Source of the DNA: Epiperipatus broadwayi
Taxonomy: Eukaryota; Onychophora; Udeonychophora; Euonychophora; Peripatidae
Direction: 5' to 3'
Assembly: GCA_028023455.1 (NCBI GenBank)
Contig: JAQFVV010006310.1
Span: 1,862,001-1,926,000, forward strand
Length of the DNA stretch: 64,000 nt
Both the position numbers and the translations under genes were made by a program. Every line of letters begins with the position of its first letter. Positions within the stretch are counted from its first letter, which is position 1. Below, one piece after another: positions 25,165 to 38,444 of the stretch. The notes beneath the pieces were generated by a model. The model searched no databases, was not told the DNA's origin, and saw nothing but the letters and a program-made list of their open reading frames with translations.

Positions 25165-25724
25165 ACCTTACCTTTTCATTTCCCACCCTGTTTTTCCCAT
25201 ATTCTTCTCTAACCTGCTCCATACCATTTTCACAACATAATCTTTAATTAACTCTATGGCCTTTATATTTAAATGCCCCTTATCTTTTCTCAAACGCAGC
25301 TTAAAAACCAAGAACTCATTTTCAATATAATCACTTTGTTTATATTTATTCTCCCACAACTTTATTATCTGCATACTTTCTGCTTGTAGGCATTTACATT
25401 CAATTAACAGATCCCTAATATTTTCTGTGCTTTCCTTACATAACTTGCAGACTAAATCATCCAAATTTTTTTTTATTTATGTGTATATCCCCTTGTTGCT
25501 AAAGATTCTGTTCAAGCCTTAAACAGTAAACTACTCTCCTTGCTATTATCTTAAATTAACTCGCATCCAATATTCTGTTTACTTTCATATATATTTAAAC
25601 TCTTTTTACTGTCCATACTATTTCTCCATCTCTCCAAGTTCCTATTTTTTTATTAATGCATCTATTCTTCTATCCCACTTCTTGTCACCATAACACTCAA
25701 CAATTCTTCTAACACAATCATCCC

Positions 25725-25725
<1 letters not shown>
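25165..25725 (-). pseudogene. LINE C-terminal fragment, second LINE type
   Basis: The best-preserved frame, 25168-25464, reads DDLVCKLCKESTENIRDLL, then IECKCL and IIKLWENKYKQSDY. The CxxC...C arrangement is the zinc-binding-like C-terminus seen downstream of the RT in CR1-like LINEs (family knowledge). Upstream on the same strand, frames broken by stops and frameshifts read like VRRIVECYGDKKWDRRIDAL and LLFKARTESLATRGYTHK, the usual region between RT and that motif. It has a different C-terminus from the LINE at 3-5 kb, so it is a second family. No complete ORF remains. Confidence 0.7.
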
Positions 25726-25760
<35 letters not shown>

Positions 25761-25831
25761 ATATATATATATATATATCTCATTACTACTAATATATATA
25801 TATATATATATATATATTAGTAGTAATGAGA
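25725..25831. repeat. (AT)n microsatellite with hairpin arms
   Basis: (AT)n runs are bounded by TCTCATTACTACTAATATA (from 25778) and its exact complement ending at 25831, so the whole block can extrude as a cruciform. Confidence 0.9.
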
Positions 25832-25834
25832 TTG

Positions 25835-26795
25835 ATGTTCTTGAAATAGTTGTCTTGTCTAATCTCTAAACAAATTGTAAAATATATAATAACCAGATAA
25901 GAAAGAATCATAATATCTTGTTAATATATATATATATCGATATATTTAAATGAATATATAAATTAAATATTGGTGTGCGTAGAGTCAGAGAAACTGGCCG
26001 TAAAATCTATCGATCGCGGCCCAGTTCTTTGTCTTTTCCGAGCTCAAACTTATTATGAAATGCGAATAATAAATTATCCGATTATTATTCTAATAAGGCG
26101 TTTAACATTTGTTGAGATTATTATTATTGCTATTAAAAATAAAGCATCAAATAAATTAAATATTTTGAATAATTCTGCCTAATAATTAATCCATTACAAT
26201 ACACAATCACAAATAATTTGGAAAGATTTAAAACAAAAATAAGATCTGAAATAAAGTCTTAATAGAAGTTAATATTCGACTAAGATATCTTCCCAAGGGG
26301 TCGTTCATAAATATATGCAGCATTTGTTCTCTAATGCCTGCTTTTTTTATTTTTCTCTTTTATTACCTAGACATCTCAGCAGACCTACGTGAAGCAGTAG
26401 TCAATAACTGTCAAAAATTGCCTATTATTAGGGAACTTATAGTGGCATTCACATTTAAAACGAGAGCACCACGTGGTATATGCTTTTTAGAAATCAAATT
26501 TTTATTTAGAACACTTTTTTTTTTACAGCATTGTGAATAGAATTTTTTTTTGTTGTTGTTAATTTTTAGCATGCTTTTATAAATAAAATATTCAGCACTT
26601 CTCTCTCTATACACTTATTTATATAATTATCTTTAAATGTGTGTATATATCTTAAACTAATGAACAAATAAATTGATTAATATGCATATTACATTAATAA
26701 AATTATCTTATTAAGTTTTTCTGAACTTTATATGCAATGTGTCCCCCCCCCCCAAAAAAAAAAAGAAATATAAATATTAAAAAAAAATAAAAATC
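25835..26795. other. AT-rich DNA, nothing recognised
   Basis: Small opposite-strand frames at 26334-26614 overlap each other and show no motif. A GC-richer patch (TCTATCGATCGCGGCCC) lies near 26006. Confidence 0.4.
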
Positions 26796-26798
26796 GGA

Positions 26799-27155
26799 TG
26801 GTTTACTTGCTCAGGAGTTCATAAAATGTTCACGGAATAGAAGTAATATAGCTAGACCACAATTAATGGATCTTGAGTTTCAGAGTCTATCATTCTGGGC
26901 CAAATCACGCATGCCAAAAAAATAATTGGATAGTTTTTTTTTACTGCTGAAAGTTCATAATAAATTTAAGCCCTGGAAATAGTATAATTGGGCTGGGATC
27001 CATAAATCTTAAGTTTCAGATTCTACTACTCTAATACTGCACCAAGCCATATAGAGCAAAAATGTACTGGAATAAAAAAGTACTCCAATAGTTCATTGCC
27101 TGAAAGTTCATAAAAGTGATAGAGCTGGCTATTGTACCATTGCTCCAAACCATAC
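26799..27155 (-). repeat. Tandem family C units, reverse strand
   Basis: Two full units and one truncated unit of the family C repeat in reverse orientation (about 26799-26920, 26930-27052, 27065-27155). Diagnostic words are CTCTAATACTGCACCAAGCC and TTGTACCATTGCTCCAAACC, complements of the GGTGCAATAGTAGAG core. Confidence 0.7.
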
Positions 27156-27159
27156 AGGC

Positions 27160-28375
27160 CAATATACACTTTGAATACATTTGACTTATGCATAATTAAA
27201 AACAACACATTCTTTTACTTTTGAAGTGACAAATAGGACCTCAGTGAAAATATAGTTTTGATTGTTTCATAATAGATCATTATATATATTTTTAACCATT
27301 GTTAAAGATAGGCAGCGTCTGCTTTTATAATTTTCTATTGCCTTTCTTGCTATGCTATAGTTTTGAAAGATACATAACAAAATTTCTAATTACAGTATTA
27401 TTGCATTTTGGTTATATTTTTGGCTTTCCAATAATCCAAATGCTCTCCTCAAAAGTAGATTAAAGTCAAATGTTTTGCCCAAAATTATATTTTAACATAA
27501 GTTTGAAGTTCACTTGGCATTTTAATTACATTAAGAAATATTCAATTTCTGTAACAAACTATCTGGTTATATATAAACACAACTATTAGATTATCTGAGA
27601 AAACCTTTCCTCAAGATATTCTTGCAAGTTATTGATTTCTGAATTATTATATATAATAGTTAATGACTAGCAAAAGAGATTTCCTTTTATTGGTGGATTA
27701 TTTGGCTGCTGATATTTGTAAGTCTGTACTAGGCTGTTTTGATAAAAGAATTTATCTGAATATCTAATAGTTATTTCCAATTATATTAGATGGAAAGTGA
27801 TTAATATTTTCATACATGGTCTATATTTAAGTACAGAGTTGGATTTGATTTAAAACTATGTTTAATAAATTTTTAAATTGCATAAATATATTTGACTACA
27901 GTGATAATTTAGATTGTAGATGGAGTGCTATTTCTATAACATTTGGTTCCAAAGTCCTACCGGTATATACATATATAAAAAATATATATTATAGTGCATT
28001 TTAAGAGGATTTAAAAATGACCATAATGATCATTACTTCATGTTGATATCATTTATGTACTGGCCATAAATAAGTAGTAACAACTCAATTTCTATATTTA
28101 CATGAGTTTTAATCTGACTATTAGTAGAGCTACAGAGTTATTATTGTATGCCTATTAATCCTTAAGTGCCATCATCCATATAATTCCAAAAAGAATTATA
28201 TAAAAACCACATATAACATACAACAATATTTTCCTGGTTGGTGTTTAGTTTCATAGATAGCAAGAGACTATTGAATATATGTACAAAAATATAAAGCAGA
28301 CAAATATGTAATCTAATATTTAAATAAATTTATTATTATTATAATTTAAAAATGATTATTAATTTATTTAATTTC
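27160..28375. other. AT-rich DNA, nothing recognised
   Basis: No coding or repeat structure was recognised. Confidence 0.4.
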
Positions 28376-28378
28376 CCT

Positions 28379-28505
28379 GCATGGTTTGGTGCAATAGTAG
28401 AGTGGCAGACTTTAGACAGCAAACTCCATGGATCACAACTCAATTTTGTAACTTACAATACTCAAACTTCTTATGAAACCTGGAACAATAAACCATTTAA
28501 TTATT
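28379..28505 (+). repeat. Family C SINE-like copy, well preserved
   Basis: GCATGGTTTGGTGCAATAG is followed by TAGTAGAGTGG (28395-28405), which matches the pol III box A consensus. A partial box B (GATCACAAC) follows about 40 bases later, and the unit ends in an AATAAACCATTTAATTATT-like tail. Single unit. Confidence 0.75.
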
Positions 28506-28509
28506 ATTG

Positions 28510-29510
28510 AATACTTTTATTGAAGTTGAAAAATAAGTTTTTGTTGATGTTTGTTTGTAAACTTTTGAACTTTAAAATAGGAGTTTAATAGATTTAAATT
28601 CAATAGAATTGCTTGCAATTCGGTATATAACTAATTAACATCAGGATAATCCATATGGGACATTAATCTTTTCACTAGGTCATAAATTTTAGATATGGAA
28701 CAGAGGGTGGAAAAATATTGACTATTTTGATCCTTCAAATTAAAACATTCTTCTTAGAACTTTCATTTGATTTAAATAATGCTTTTTTCTTTCATTTCAA
28801 TAAGATTTTAAAAATCATTATGAAAGTGATAGAACACATTAATATTTTAAATAGGTGACTTAGTTTTCTAAATATGGAAGAATAGGGAGAAAGCTTCAAT
28901 GTTTTAATTAATGATCTGATTTTCTTGCTTGCAGTTGTAAGCTTGTTTAAGTAATAAGTTTGTTTATAATATAGTTTTGCTAAGCTTTTTTTTTTAAAAA
29001 AAATAAAAAAATTAAATAAAAAGAAAAAATGTCAAACAATTTTAAACAGAAAAGTTACTTATTGATTCCACCTTTATTGTTAAAAGGAGGTTGCCTTGCC
29101 AACAGTTTGAAATTGTTGATTGTTATTGATATTGGGATAGTCTAAGTGTTGACTGGTTTTTAATGATTATTTACAAACCCATTTAGCCTGAAACATTATT
29201 ACACTTATATATAATTATGTACATGTTCTAAATATGATGTGTAAATAAAGAGTATACATATTAACTTAGTGCAGAAATATCTAGTGATAAGTAAACACTA
29301 TATATATGAAATTGATTTAAAGTAAAATTATACACATTAATAAAGTTCATTTACAATATGGTTTTGGTAAGCATTTTTTTAAAAAAAATTCAGACAAAAG
29401 CAAAATGTCAAACACATTTCATTTAAAATAGTATTTCATATTTTTATTCACGTATATACACATATATTATTATAATAACTGAAACACAGGCTTATTATAT
29501 ACCTGTGTCT
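28510..29510. other. AT-rich DNA, nothing recognised
   Basis: No coding or repeat structure was recognised. Confidence 0.4.
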
Positions 29511-29624
29511 ATATATGTAATATAGGGTATATGAGCACAGACTTTCACACGACCCACCACTCTCCACTCTATCTAATAACACTGATACATTCAAGCACAT
29601 ATATGCTGAAAAGATAAATAATAA

Positions 29625-29666
29625 CCAATATACGTATTTCATGCTAAACCAGCAATCATCAGTTGG
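29625..29666 (-). ncRNA. Hammerhead ribozyme candidate, consensus core (family B)
   Basis: Minus strand, in order: CCAA (29666-29663), CTGATGA (29662-29656), stem II TGCT-GGTTT-AGCA, GAAA, then T-ACGT-A making a 2-bp stem III with A and T, A as the base before the cleavage point, and TTGG (29628-29625) pairing with CCAA as inner stem I. All conserved core bases are present. The base pair next to the core in stem II is a T-T mismatch, and the outer stem I found in other copies is disrupted here. Activity is plausible but untested. Confidence 0.78.
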
Positions 29667-29862
29667 TAAACATGGGTGTGACAAGAATCTCGGACTCAGA
29701 GTAGCCTTCGAGTGTTCCATCATCAGATTTTCAATTGGATGGACGGATGAAGAGTTGGAGTGTGTAGTAGATTGGAGCTTGTCCATTAAAGTATGAAGAT
29801 TGTCTATCTTAATATATATATGAACACTTATAGTATATATGTGTGGGAGATGATAATCTGGA

Positions 29863-29904
29863 CCAACTGATGATTGCTGGTTTAGCATGAAATACGTATA
29901 TTAG
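29863..29904 (+). ncRNA. Hammerhead ribozyme candidate (family B)
   Basis: CCAA, CTGATGA (29867-29873), TTGCTGGTTTAGCAT, GAAAT (29889-29893), ACGTATA and TTAG (29901-29904). The core is intact; inner stem I has one mismatch (TTAG for TTGG). Confidence 0.75.
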
Positions 29905-30197
29905 TTATTATTTATCTTTTCAGCATATATGTGCTTGAGTGTATCAGTGTTATTAGATAGAGTGGAGAGTGGTGAGTCGTGTGAAAGTCTGTGCTCATAT
30001 ACCCTATATTACATATATTATTATGTACATATATTAAATATGATATATACATAAGAGGTATATTTTTTAACTTACAGCAGAAATATCTGTTATATGTATT
30101 ATGCCAACTATAAATGTCAAATCAATTTAAAGTACAATTTAGTTTCATATTTTTATTTATTGGTCCAATAATAAAAAGTTATAAATAACAGAGTTAA

Positions 30198-30500
30198 ATT
30201 TTTTATATATATTAAATGCTTTTATTTACCATGCACTAAAAAGAAATAATAATTACTTCTTCAACCACAATTGGGATTTTTAGATTTAACTTGAAATAAA
30301 AGCATGGTGGTCCAGAAATTAATAAAGTCAATCCCTATTTTTTATAACAAGGGATTGACTTATTTAATTTTTAGATCCCCCTCCCATGCATTTATATCAA
30401 GTTAAATTTAAAAATCCCAATTGTGGTTGAAGAAACAATCATTTTTTTCTTTTTAGTGCACAGTAAATAAAATCATTTAATAATACATATAAAAAATTAT
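30198..30500. repeat. Foldback element, about 300 bp
   Basis: Left-arm words TTCTTCAACCACAATTGGGA and TTTACCATGCACTAAAAAG recur as complements in the right arm; the spacer centres on 30340. No hammerhead or pol III box was seen. Small decay differences between the arms indicate some age. Confidence 0.85.
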
Positions 30501-30504
30501 TTCT

Positions 30505-33500
30505 ATTTTACTATTATTATTTTATGAATTGAGTAATAATAAACTAATAATAGATCTAAAATAAATATTCCCATTTAGCATAAATAGACTATTATATCTG
30601 ATTCTAATTTAATTATAAATATAATGATAGATATTAAATTTTTAAGTGAATGACATAAATAATTAATCAAAAAATAGAATACTGTCCTATAGCGCTCAGT
30701 TTTTGGCACGCACACACACACATTTAAGATTTCTATTTAACATAGCTATACTTCAAATAAATGAATAAAATAAATATTTGATCTTTAATTAAGTTTAAAG
30801 TCTATATCTGGCTAATAATAACAATATAACAATCTTTAGCCCAATAAATAGTTATCAATAAAATTGATATATTTATCTAAAAAGATGAAAATCATCAATA
30901 AAATTGTCCAAAATTATACATTAATTTGTGAAATATATGTAAAAAATGCAATATTTTAAAATTTATATATAAATATGGGGTCAATGTGACAGTCTCTTTA
31001 TTAAACTTCCTAGTAAATTTAAACTGGCCATTTTTATATGCAAGTTTGAATCTTATAGAGAGGACAAAGTGATATTATTCAAGCAGAATTTTAAATTAAA
31101 ACAAATGTAAACATAGACTTTTTCAATATGATCAAATATAAAACTTCATAGAAATAATTTGTACTCATTTTTAAACTATTGCAAATTAATTATATTTAGT
31201 TTATTAGATTAAAAATGGCATATGTAAATTAAATAGTCATTTTATGTTTGCTAAAACAATTTGATAAATAAGTTAACAATGTTAGGAAAGTTAGACATTC
31301 CAGTCTTTATATATAGTTTTAAGATGCTATATTAATTACTTATTTTATATTTAAGCTATATTTATTAATTTGTATTATTTTAGAAATGAGTATAAATTAT
31401 TTCTGTTTTCTAATGTTCAATGTTTGGTAGACTTTATGATCTGTATAATTTCACTTATTAAACTTGTCAGTTTTATAATATCTGAGGCAGCATGTGTGTA
31501 AATAGACATTTTACATATTTATATTAAGAGTATTGAAAAAGTGATCTTAATATTTACACATATACATGCAAGCATGGATGTGTAAGATGAACTAAACAGA
31601 TTCTAATAATATAAAATATACATAAAGAGATAAACAGAATCAATATATATGTACATTTGTAAACAAAAAAAATATTGAGTTTATTCCATGTAGTCATTAG
31701 AGATATTTAGCAGTGATGTTGATAGGTGACTATCAATTACTATTGACAATCATAAGGCTAAACTACTTTGCTCTACTATCCAACAATAACATTTTGTCTT
31801 GAATTTAATTAGAAATAAGAAAAAAATCCTTTCTAATCCAAATTGTTTTATGAATTTAAACCCAAATAGGCTATTTGGATAAGTATGAGGATTTAGAAGA
31901 ATCTTTTTTTTTTTTACTTCTAATTAAATTTAAGATAAAAAAAATTATAGTATATTAGAACAAAGTAAAAACCTAAAAATAGGGCTATCATTTCTAAACA
32001 TATCACTAGTTATTACATAGAATTAACCTGATGCTTTACTTTGTTTACATCATAACAAATTCATAAAAATATTTAAAATATTATATATATATATACATAG
32101 AGTAATGAGATTTACTAATGATACACATATAATGAGGACATATATAAATTAAAACATAAAGAAAAGTAATTAATAAAAAACACTGTATGGAAAACATAGT
32201 ATATTACTATAACTAATAAAAAATAAAATAAAATTTTAAAATAAAGTAATTAACAGAACCAAAATTAATATTACGTTAGCAGTTATATTAGTGAGCATAA
32301 TATTAAAAAAAATTGCTTTTATTTTTTAAATGTGACAAAAATTGATAGTGATAAAAGACAAAAATAAAAAACAAACAAAACATGTAAATAGTATTTCAAT
32401 TATAACTTGTAATTTTAGCAGTATATTTATTGTACAAATAACAGTTGTTATTTGCAATTAAACAGTAGATATTAATTCACAATGGCTATAATAAAGTTTA
32501 GAGATCTTCCAACTACAACTGATATCTTATACTTGTCCTAAGATATGTATTTGTTTTATATAATTATCACTTCAAATTAGATTTTTATAAGCATTACTAA
32601 CAATAAATATTAAATTATTTGTATAAAAAATTAAAAAACATATAGCCATAAAATCACAAAAATAAAGAAATAAAATTACTTTTATTTAACTGGTTTCAAT
32701 TAATAGCTTTTTTTAAATAATAATTTGATATATTGAATAAATTTGCTTCTTGTTATAGTTGCCATTAATTGCAATAAGTTTTATTATAATATTTGTTTTA
32801 AAAAATAGACAAAAGTGTATAACAATTTTTTTTGCAAAAGATGATTTACAACTGTTTAGAATGCAACCAGTATGAGATACCACTAAAACAGAAAAGGGGG
32901 TATAAAATTTAAACTAAGCAAGCTAAATTCAAACTGATTTGATTTTTGCATAATAGTAACATATTTAAGAAGGTATGGACACTTGTTAAATTAAAAAAAA
33001 ATGAAATTAAGGCATCTAAAAATTTATACCAGTATGTGATACTGATTGTAGCCAATGTGATATAGAACCCCACTGTACATATAATTATTAGAATGATGTG
33101 CATGCACTAATGGGAGCTTGCCTATTTGATTTTCATAGATGTGAAATGAGCAGTACTTGATTCTGCATTTTAGTTTTACTTATTGTTTCTAAATGTCAGC
33201 TAAAATTAATAATCAAGAGAGTAAGTAAAATCTTTCCTCCCTCAAATAAACTTATACTCTTACACTACAGAAAGTAGATTTCGACAATTACTTTACTTTA
33301 CATTTATATGGCTGAAGAATACAAATATTTTTATTTAATATATTGTTTTCTATTAAATTATTAAATATTTATTTTTTAATAAGTATGAGATATTTATATA
33401 TAGATTTTTTAAATATATTTTATTTTTATAAATATAATATGCTACTGAAAACTTGTGTGATGGCAGACATAAAATATTTTGTATTAATAATGTTATGAAA

Positions 33501-34140
33501 TATGTTTATTTTATTTCTAAAGTTGATTTTTATTTCTAAAAATAATTCATATGTATATAAATAAAAAAATTTCTAAAAAATAAAAATTTGATTAACACCC
33601 CCTCCACCCCATCAAAGTGCACAATTTTAAACTGAAAATCATTTATGTGAAATTTATATTCAAAATGAAAACATTTATATATTTTACATAAAACATTGCA
33701 GGAAGTTAATTAAAGTAAAAAATAAAACAAAGATAGAATGGCAGATATAAATAAGTACAAATAAACTTAAAGCATTAAAAATAGGTGGAAAAAATAAAAA
33801 ATTGTAGTAGCCATAAATATAGAAAATATAAATATTTTTAATCACATTAAAAGTGTGGCTAACTGATAATTAAAATAATGATAAAACAAATTAGAATAAA
33901 ATCTGAAATATTTAAATATTGTCTTTTAGTAAGAGTCAGAGTTATTATTTATCTACTGAAACTAGATTTAAAATAAGGCTTGATAAATATTTTTTGAAGT
34001 AAAGCTTTATGAAAACAAAAAAACTTTGGCAGTTAAAGAAAGGTATTTGTAAAAAAGAGGTATCAGGAATATGGAGTTGAAAGAGATTGAAAAAGATTAA
34101 TTGAAAAAATAATATTAAAAATATTGTAAAGAAGAAAAAA
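30505..34140. other. Long AT-rich stretch, nothing recognised
   Basis: 3.6 kb of A/T-rich sequence with a short (AC)n at 30711. No frame above 64 codons has any recognisable motif and no inverted or tandem block stood out. Confidence 0.45.
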
Positions 34141-34150
34141 TATTAACTGC

Positions 34151-34184
34151 ATCCGGTCAATGCATTTGACACAGGAAAAAAAAA
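34151..34184 (+). mobile_element. 3' end fragment of tRNA-Gly SINE
   Basis: TCCGGTCAATGCATTTGACA followed by an A-run matches the end of the SINE at 55563-55658 (CCCGGTCAACACATTTGACA plus A-run). The head is missing, so this is a 5'-truncated copy. Confidence 0.7.
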
Positions 34185-34596
34185 GTATATGGATTTATTA
34201 AAAATTGTTTAAAAATGAGTGGAAAAGAAAAATATAGTTGATTTTTTAAGAAGAATAGTTAGAGGTGATGAAAGAAAGAAAAAAGAAACTTGAGAAAATA
34301 GTGAGTGATGATATATGAGTTTTTTTCTATTGAAAAGTAATTATTGTTGATGATGACTGGCATATGCTAATTTTAAATTTAAATAATTCATCACATTATA
34401 TTGAAAAGATATATTTTTAAATGGACTATTGTCTTGTTGTTATTATTATCATTATTACATTAATATTTGAATACAAGTATAACGTATATACTGAACTTTA
34501 GATGTAATTAGAAGAGATTTGAACACAGACTTTTAAGCTCTCTTCAGATATCCATTCCATCTTGTATGACCAAAACACATGGCCATGGGATTTAAA

Positions 34597-34650
34597 ATAT
34601 AAGTATTTCATGTTAAACCAGCATTCATCAGTTGGTTCAGATCATCATCT
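34597..34650 (-). ncRNA. Family B hammerhead-like motif
   Basis: Minus strand: CCAA, CTGATGA (34631-34625), ATGCTGGTTTAACAT, GAAAT. The core boxes are intact. Stem I on the 3' side is decayed. Confidence 0.65.
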
Positions 34651-34808
34651 CACACACACTTATATATAATCAATAGCAAATCTTCAAACTTTAGTGTTAA
34701 GTTTATATTATGATAGCAAATCTTCAAATTTTAACATTAAAGTTTGAAGATTTGCTATGTAATATAAACTTAGCACTAATTATATATGTGTGTGTGAGAG
34801 AGATGATG

Positions 34809-34865
34809 ATCTGGACCAATTGATGAGTAGCTGGTTTAGCATAAAATACGTTTATTGAAGATCAT
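34809..34865 (+). ncRNA. Family B hammerhead-like motif, decayed
   Basis: TTGATGA (34820-34826) replaces CTGATGA and AAAATACG replaces GAAATACG; stem II GCTGGTTTAGC is kept. Likely inactive. Confidence 0.6.
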
Positions 34866-34969
34866 TTATCTTTTTCACATGCATGTGGTCACGTGTATCA
34901 GTCAGTATAAAATGAAGTGGATAGCTGAAGAGAGCTTACAACTCTGTGTACAAATCCCTCTAATTATAT

Positions 34970-37900
34970 TATTACTTTAATAAAATATAAAAAAATTACC
35001 TTTTCTATTTTATAATAAAAAAAACGTTATAATAGCATAATTTTTATGCTATATGGTTCTTTACACTTCAAATTAGCTTTGATAAAAACATATTGCTTCG
35101 AAAACCTGGCTTAGCAATTTAAAATTTTAATACCCACACATTCTTGTAGAATATAATTTTACATGCCATTATAGTTTATATATATAAATAAGTAAAGTCG
35201 CAAGTGTGAAGATTCATTTTCTTCCGCAAGATTTACACACACACAATTTTTTATATATGTAAAATAAAATCATGGACAAGCAATAAATACATCTGTTTAT
35301 ATATTAATTGCATAGATGTTTTTATTATTGGGATGATAAAATAACCACAGTATGTAACTGATATCACACATAATTGTTTTCTTAATAAACATTCTTTGTA
35401 AAGAATAGAATCAAACAGATAATAAACATTTTAGATTGCCATATTTTACTCATGTATTTCTAGGAAGAAATTTAAGGCATAAATAATTATTAAAGTAGTT
35501 CTTTATGCAAGTCACATGGTTTTTATTCTGTGAGTGATTATGTTGATTGAAAGTGCTCAATATAATATATCAATAATTAATGGGATTTGATTGATGAAAT
35601 ACAAAGGACTTTAATGAATCAAACTATGGGCATGTTCATTGCACAGGACAAATGTGGATTTAGAATTAAATTTAAAACAATTAATAAAGTATTTCTTGGT
35701 GAGAGTTATTTTTTGCAGATGCGTAGAAAGATATTTTAACCACATTTGTCAAAGATTATTAAATTTAAGTATGGACCTAAACAAATTTATCCTAAATTAT
35801 CTATCTAGAAATACTATTTTTTAAAAGTTTTTGTATGAAGAACCAGGGATTTAATATCATATTGTTTTAAAATAACAGCATGCTGCAAGATATGATCTAT
35901 AAAAACCTTATTGCAAAAGGAACTGTCTTTACTAATAAAACTGGGGCTTGTATGGCATTAAGAAATTGATTGATTAAGATTTTAATATACATTTTGGCTC
36001 TTATATTAACAACAATGATTTGGGGCACATCAACAGGCCAAACTAACCGAAATGAACATAGATGTGAGAATAAATTTCACCTTAATCATGATATGCTTAT
36101 TAAGATTGCTGATATTTACTAAGTAAATTTTCACAATGAAGAAAATCAATTTGGAACAGAATACTTTTATTTTAATTCTGAAGATATTAATGACTAATTG
36201 GGCCAAGTGATAACATATCTGCAACAATTTAATGAGAATATATAAGAAGAATGATGAGTATTCTATAAATAGTTAGGGCAGCCTGAGAACTGTAAATAGT
36301 TGCCACTTGGATGACTTGCATATCTTACTGATAGATCCTAATATCTTTTGAAATTGATTAAGAAAGAATAACACTAAAGGAATGTAGTGACTGTCTGAAA
36401 ATTATAGGAATGTTCTCAATAAAAGAAGTAACATGAATAATGGTACCAAGATGAGAAAAGAAAAGATTTTCTGCAATTATTTTTAATTTTTTGATGAGAC
36501 AGTCAATGTAAATGATAAATAGCAAGATATCATATGAAGATTCCAGTGGAATATTGACTTGTTCTGCATGATGAAGAAATGTGCATATATTTTTTTTTAA
36601 CTCAACAGACATAATTATATATTATAATTATAAAAATAAGGATTATCTGGCAGTAGTAAGTAAATGCAGTTTTAAAATCAATTTCATTATGCCATATAAT
36701 CAACAAATTTGTTTATCTTTGCAATCAGAAGTTATTTCCTACATTGAAACAATATCCACAAATGCATGCGTCCTCTTTTTATTATAGTATACAAAGTTTG
36801 AAAGTCATAAATTTATTTAGTTTTCTAAGGGTAATTCTTACAAAGATTTTTTAAGGTCAGTATCTTTCAGTAAAATGACTCACATTCCATTAACCAATTA
36901 ACTTTCAATGTTTGAATTTTTTTTTGAAATGAAAATACTGTATTGGGATATAAATTTTGAAGAAGCAAAATTGAGGCAAACACTTCTGTAGTAGTTATTG
37001 TTACAATCTTATAGATATTGGTAAATTTCTGCTAGCATTATATCTTACCTTAGAAAAGTTTGAGTCTTTAATTGCACGATCTCTTGATTTCGTTTCTAAA
37101 TGTAATTATTTTACTGTGATTGGTGTTGTCTTTAAGATAAATATATAATTGTCAATTGCAGCTAGATTATAATTTAGATGCTTTAATAGTTCAATGTGCC
37201 TGAGTATAGAATGTCTCTCTTTGATAAAATGATAATATAATCAAATTTTCATTATCTTTGATAACCTTTAGCATTATTTTCTTAGATTAAGTATTAAAGA
37301 ATTTTGCATGTAAAATGATATCAGCTAACCAATTTCATTTTTGCAATTTGTGGGAAAATGGATTATATTGTAGTTTATATTAAAGTACATGTATTTAGAA
37401 GCAATCCGTTCCAGGTCCACAATCTATAACAAAGTTATCATCCAAAACAAATATTTAAACAGCAAAGATATAACCCAAAATCAAAATATAAATATGTATA
37501 TAAATAATAGCTATACAATTAGATTTTAATGAAAACAAAAATATAATTTTTAAAAGTCTAAAATAAAAATATAAAAAAATTTATCATAATAGAAATTTAG
37601 TTTATTGATTTAGCCATTCAGAACTTCCACTTTCTTGATTGGAAATCATTTTTTTGACATTATATTTTAATATTGTTTTTACTTTATAGTTAACATTAAA
37701 GTCAGTCTTACGAAAATGAAAATAAACGTATGTTAATAAAAATTACTTCTGTTTTTTCATTTGAAATTTTTTTTTGATGTTATTAATTGGTTTTCTAAGT
37801 TTGTTTTTTAGAAAGATTCTGAAACATTTTGTATAATGATGTAAATGAGTTGTCTGATATTTGTGAATAAAATTACATAATTGCTGATTTTATTTAAATA

Positions 37901-38000
37901 CCCTTGGGTCTCATTTTATGTGGATTTTTTTAATGCAATTTTGAAGTTATGCGATTCATGTTTCTTCTTAACATCTTTGTATGCATTTTTCTTTTATGTG
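34970..38000. other. AT-rich DNA, no gene supported
   Basis: Frames at 35639-36787 occur on both strands with no motif. The stretch 35630-36560 is slightly less repetitive and could hide a decayed gene, but nothing identifies one. Confidence 0.4.
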
Positions 38001-38004
38001 ATAA

Positions 38005-38132
38005 AAATTATTAGATCCAAAGTTGAACTCCGATAATGTGCTATTACTTTAAATATTATAAATTTTGTGCACTCACATGTCATATTTAAAGTAATAGTTC
38101 ATTATCGGAGTTCGACTTCCATCTAATAATTT
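38005..38132. repeat. Small foldback, about 128 bp
   Basis: TTGAACTCCGATAATGTGC in the left arm pairs with CATTATCGGAGTTCGACTT in the right arm, and the pairing extends through CTATTACTTTAAATAT. The loop is about 30 bases. Confidence 0.85.
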
Positions 38133-38444
38133 CAATATTTTCAGTACTTTATAATAGTACTGTAATAGATTTTATGCAATAAAGAAGTTCATAATTTACT
38201 TAAAATCAGGATTTCTCCCATTTTATAAACACACATTAAATTTTACAAGATTATATTGTAAATCTGTTCAAACATTATAGATGCCTATACTATGCATGTT
38301 GTTGTTTTTGCATTTTAAATCACATTCTATTTTTGCTTTTTTAAAAAGGAGTATGTAATCAATTAATCATTTAGTGTCCACAAGTAATAAATTTTAGAAA
38401 ATTATAATGTAAATCTGTTCAAACATTATAGATGTGTATACTAT

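Larger units (their letters stand above)
29513..30022. mobile_element. Family B foldback copy 2, best preserved
   Basis: Inverted arms of about 160-170 bp (left from 29513, right ending near 30022) share GTATATGAGCACAGACTTTC and the complementary GAAAGTCTGTGCTCATATAC. Each arm has a hammerhead-like motif (29625-29666 minus, 29863-29904 plus). The central part contains a block related to the middle of the 16.6-kb copy. The 146-codon minus-strand frame across the element is a by-product of the repeat. Confidence 0.88.
34500..34968. mobile_element. Family B foldback copy 3
   Basis: Palindromic element: the left arm begins GATGTAATTAGAAGAGATTT and the right arm ends near CAAATCCCTCTAATTATATT. 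The centre repeats AGCAAATCTTCAAA as adjacent inverted words near 34680-34760. Each arm has a hammerhead-like motif. Confidence 0.87.

Noticed and set aside
29448-29888. 146-codon minus-strand open frame
   Set aside because: It spans a foldback arm, spacer and part of the second arm; other family B copies do not keep the frame open.
35630-36787. Cluster of small frames on both strands, possible decayed gene
   Set aside because: No domain motif, no consistent frame and no splice pattern could be supported.
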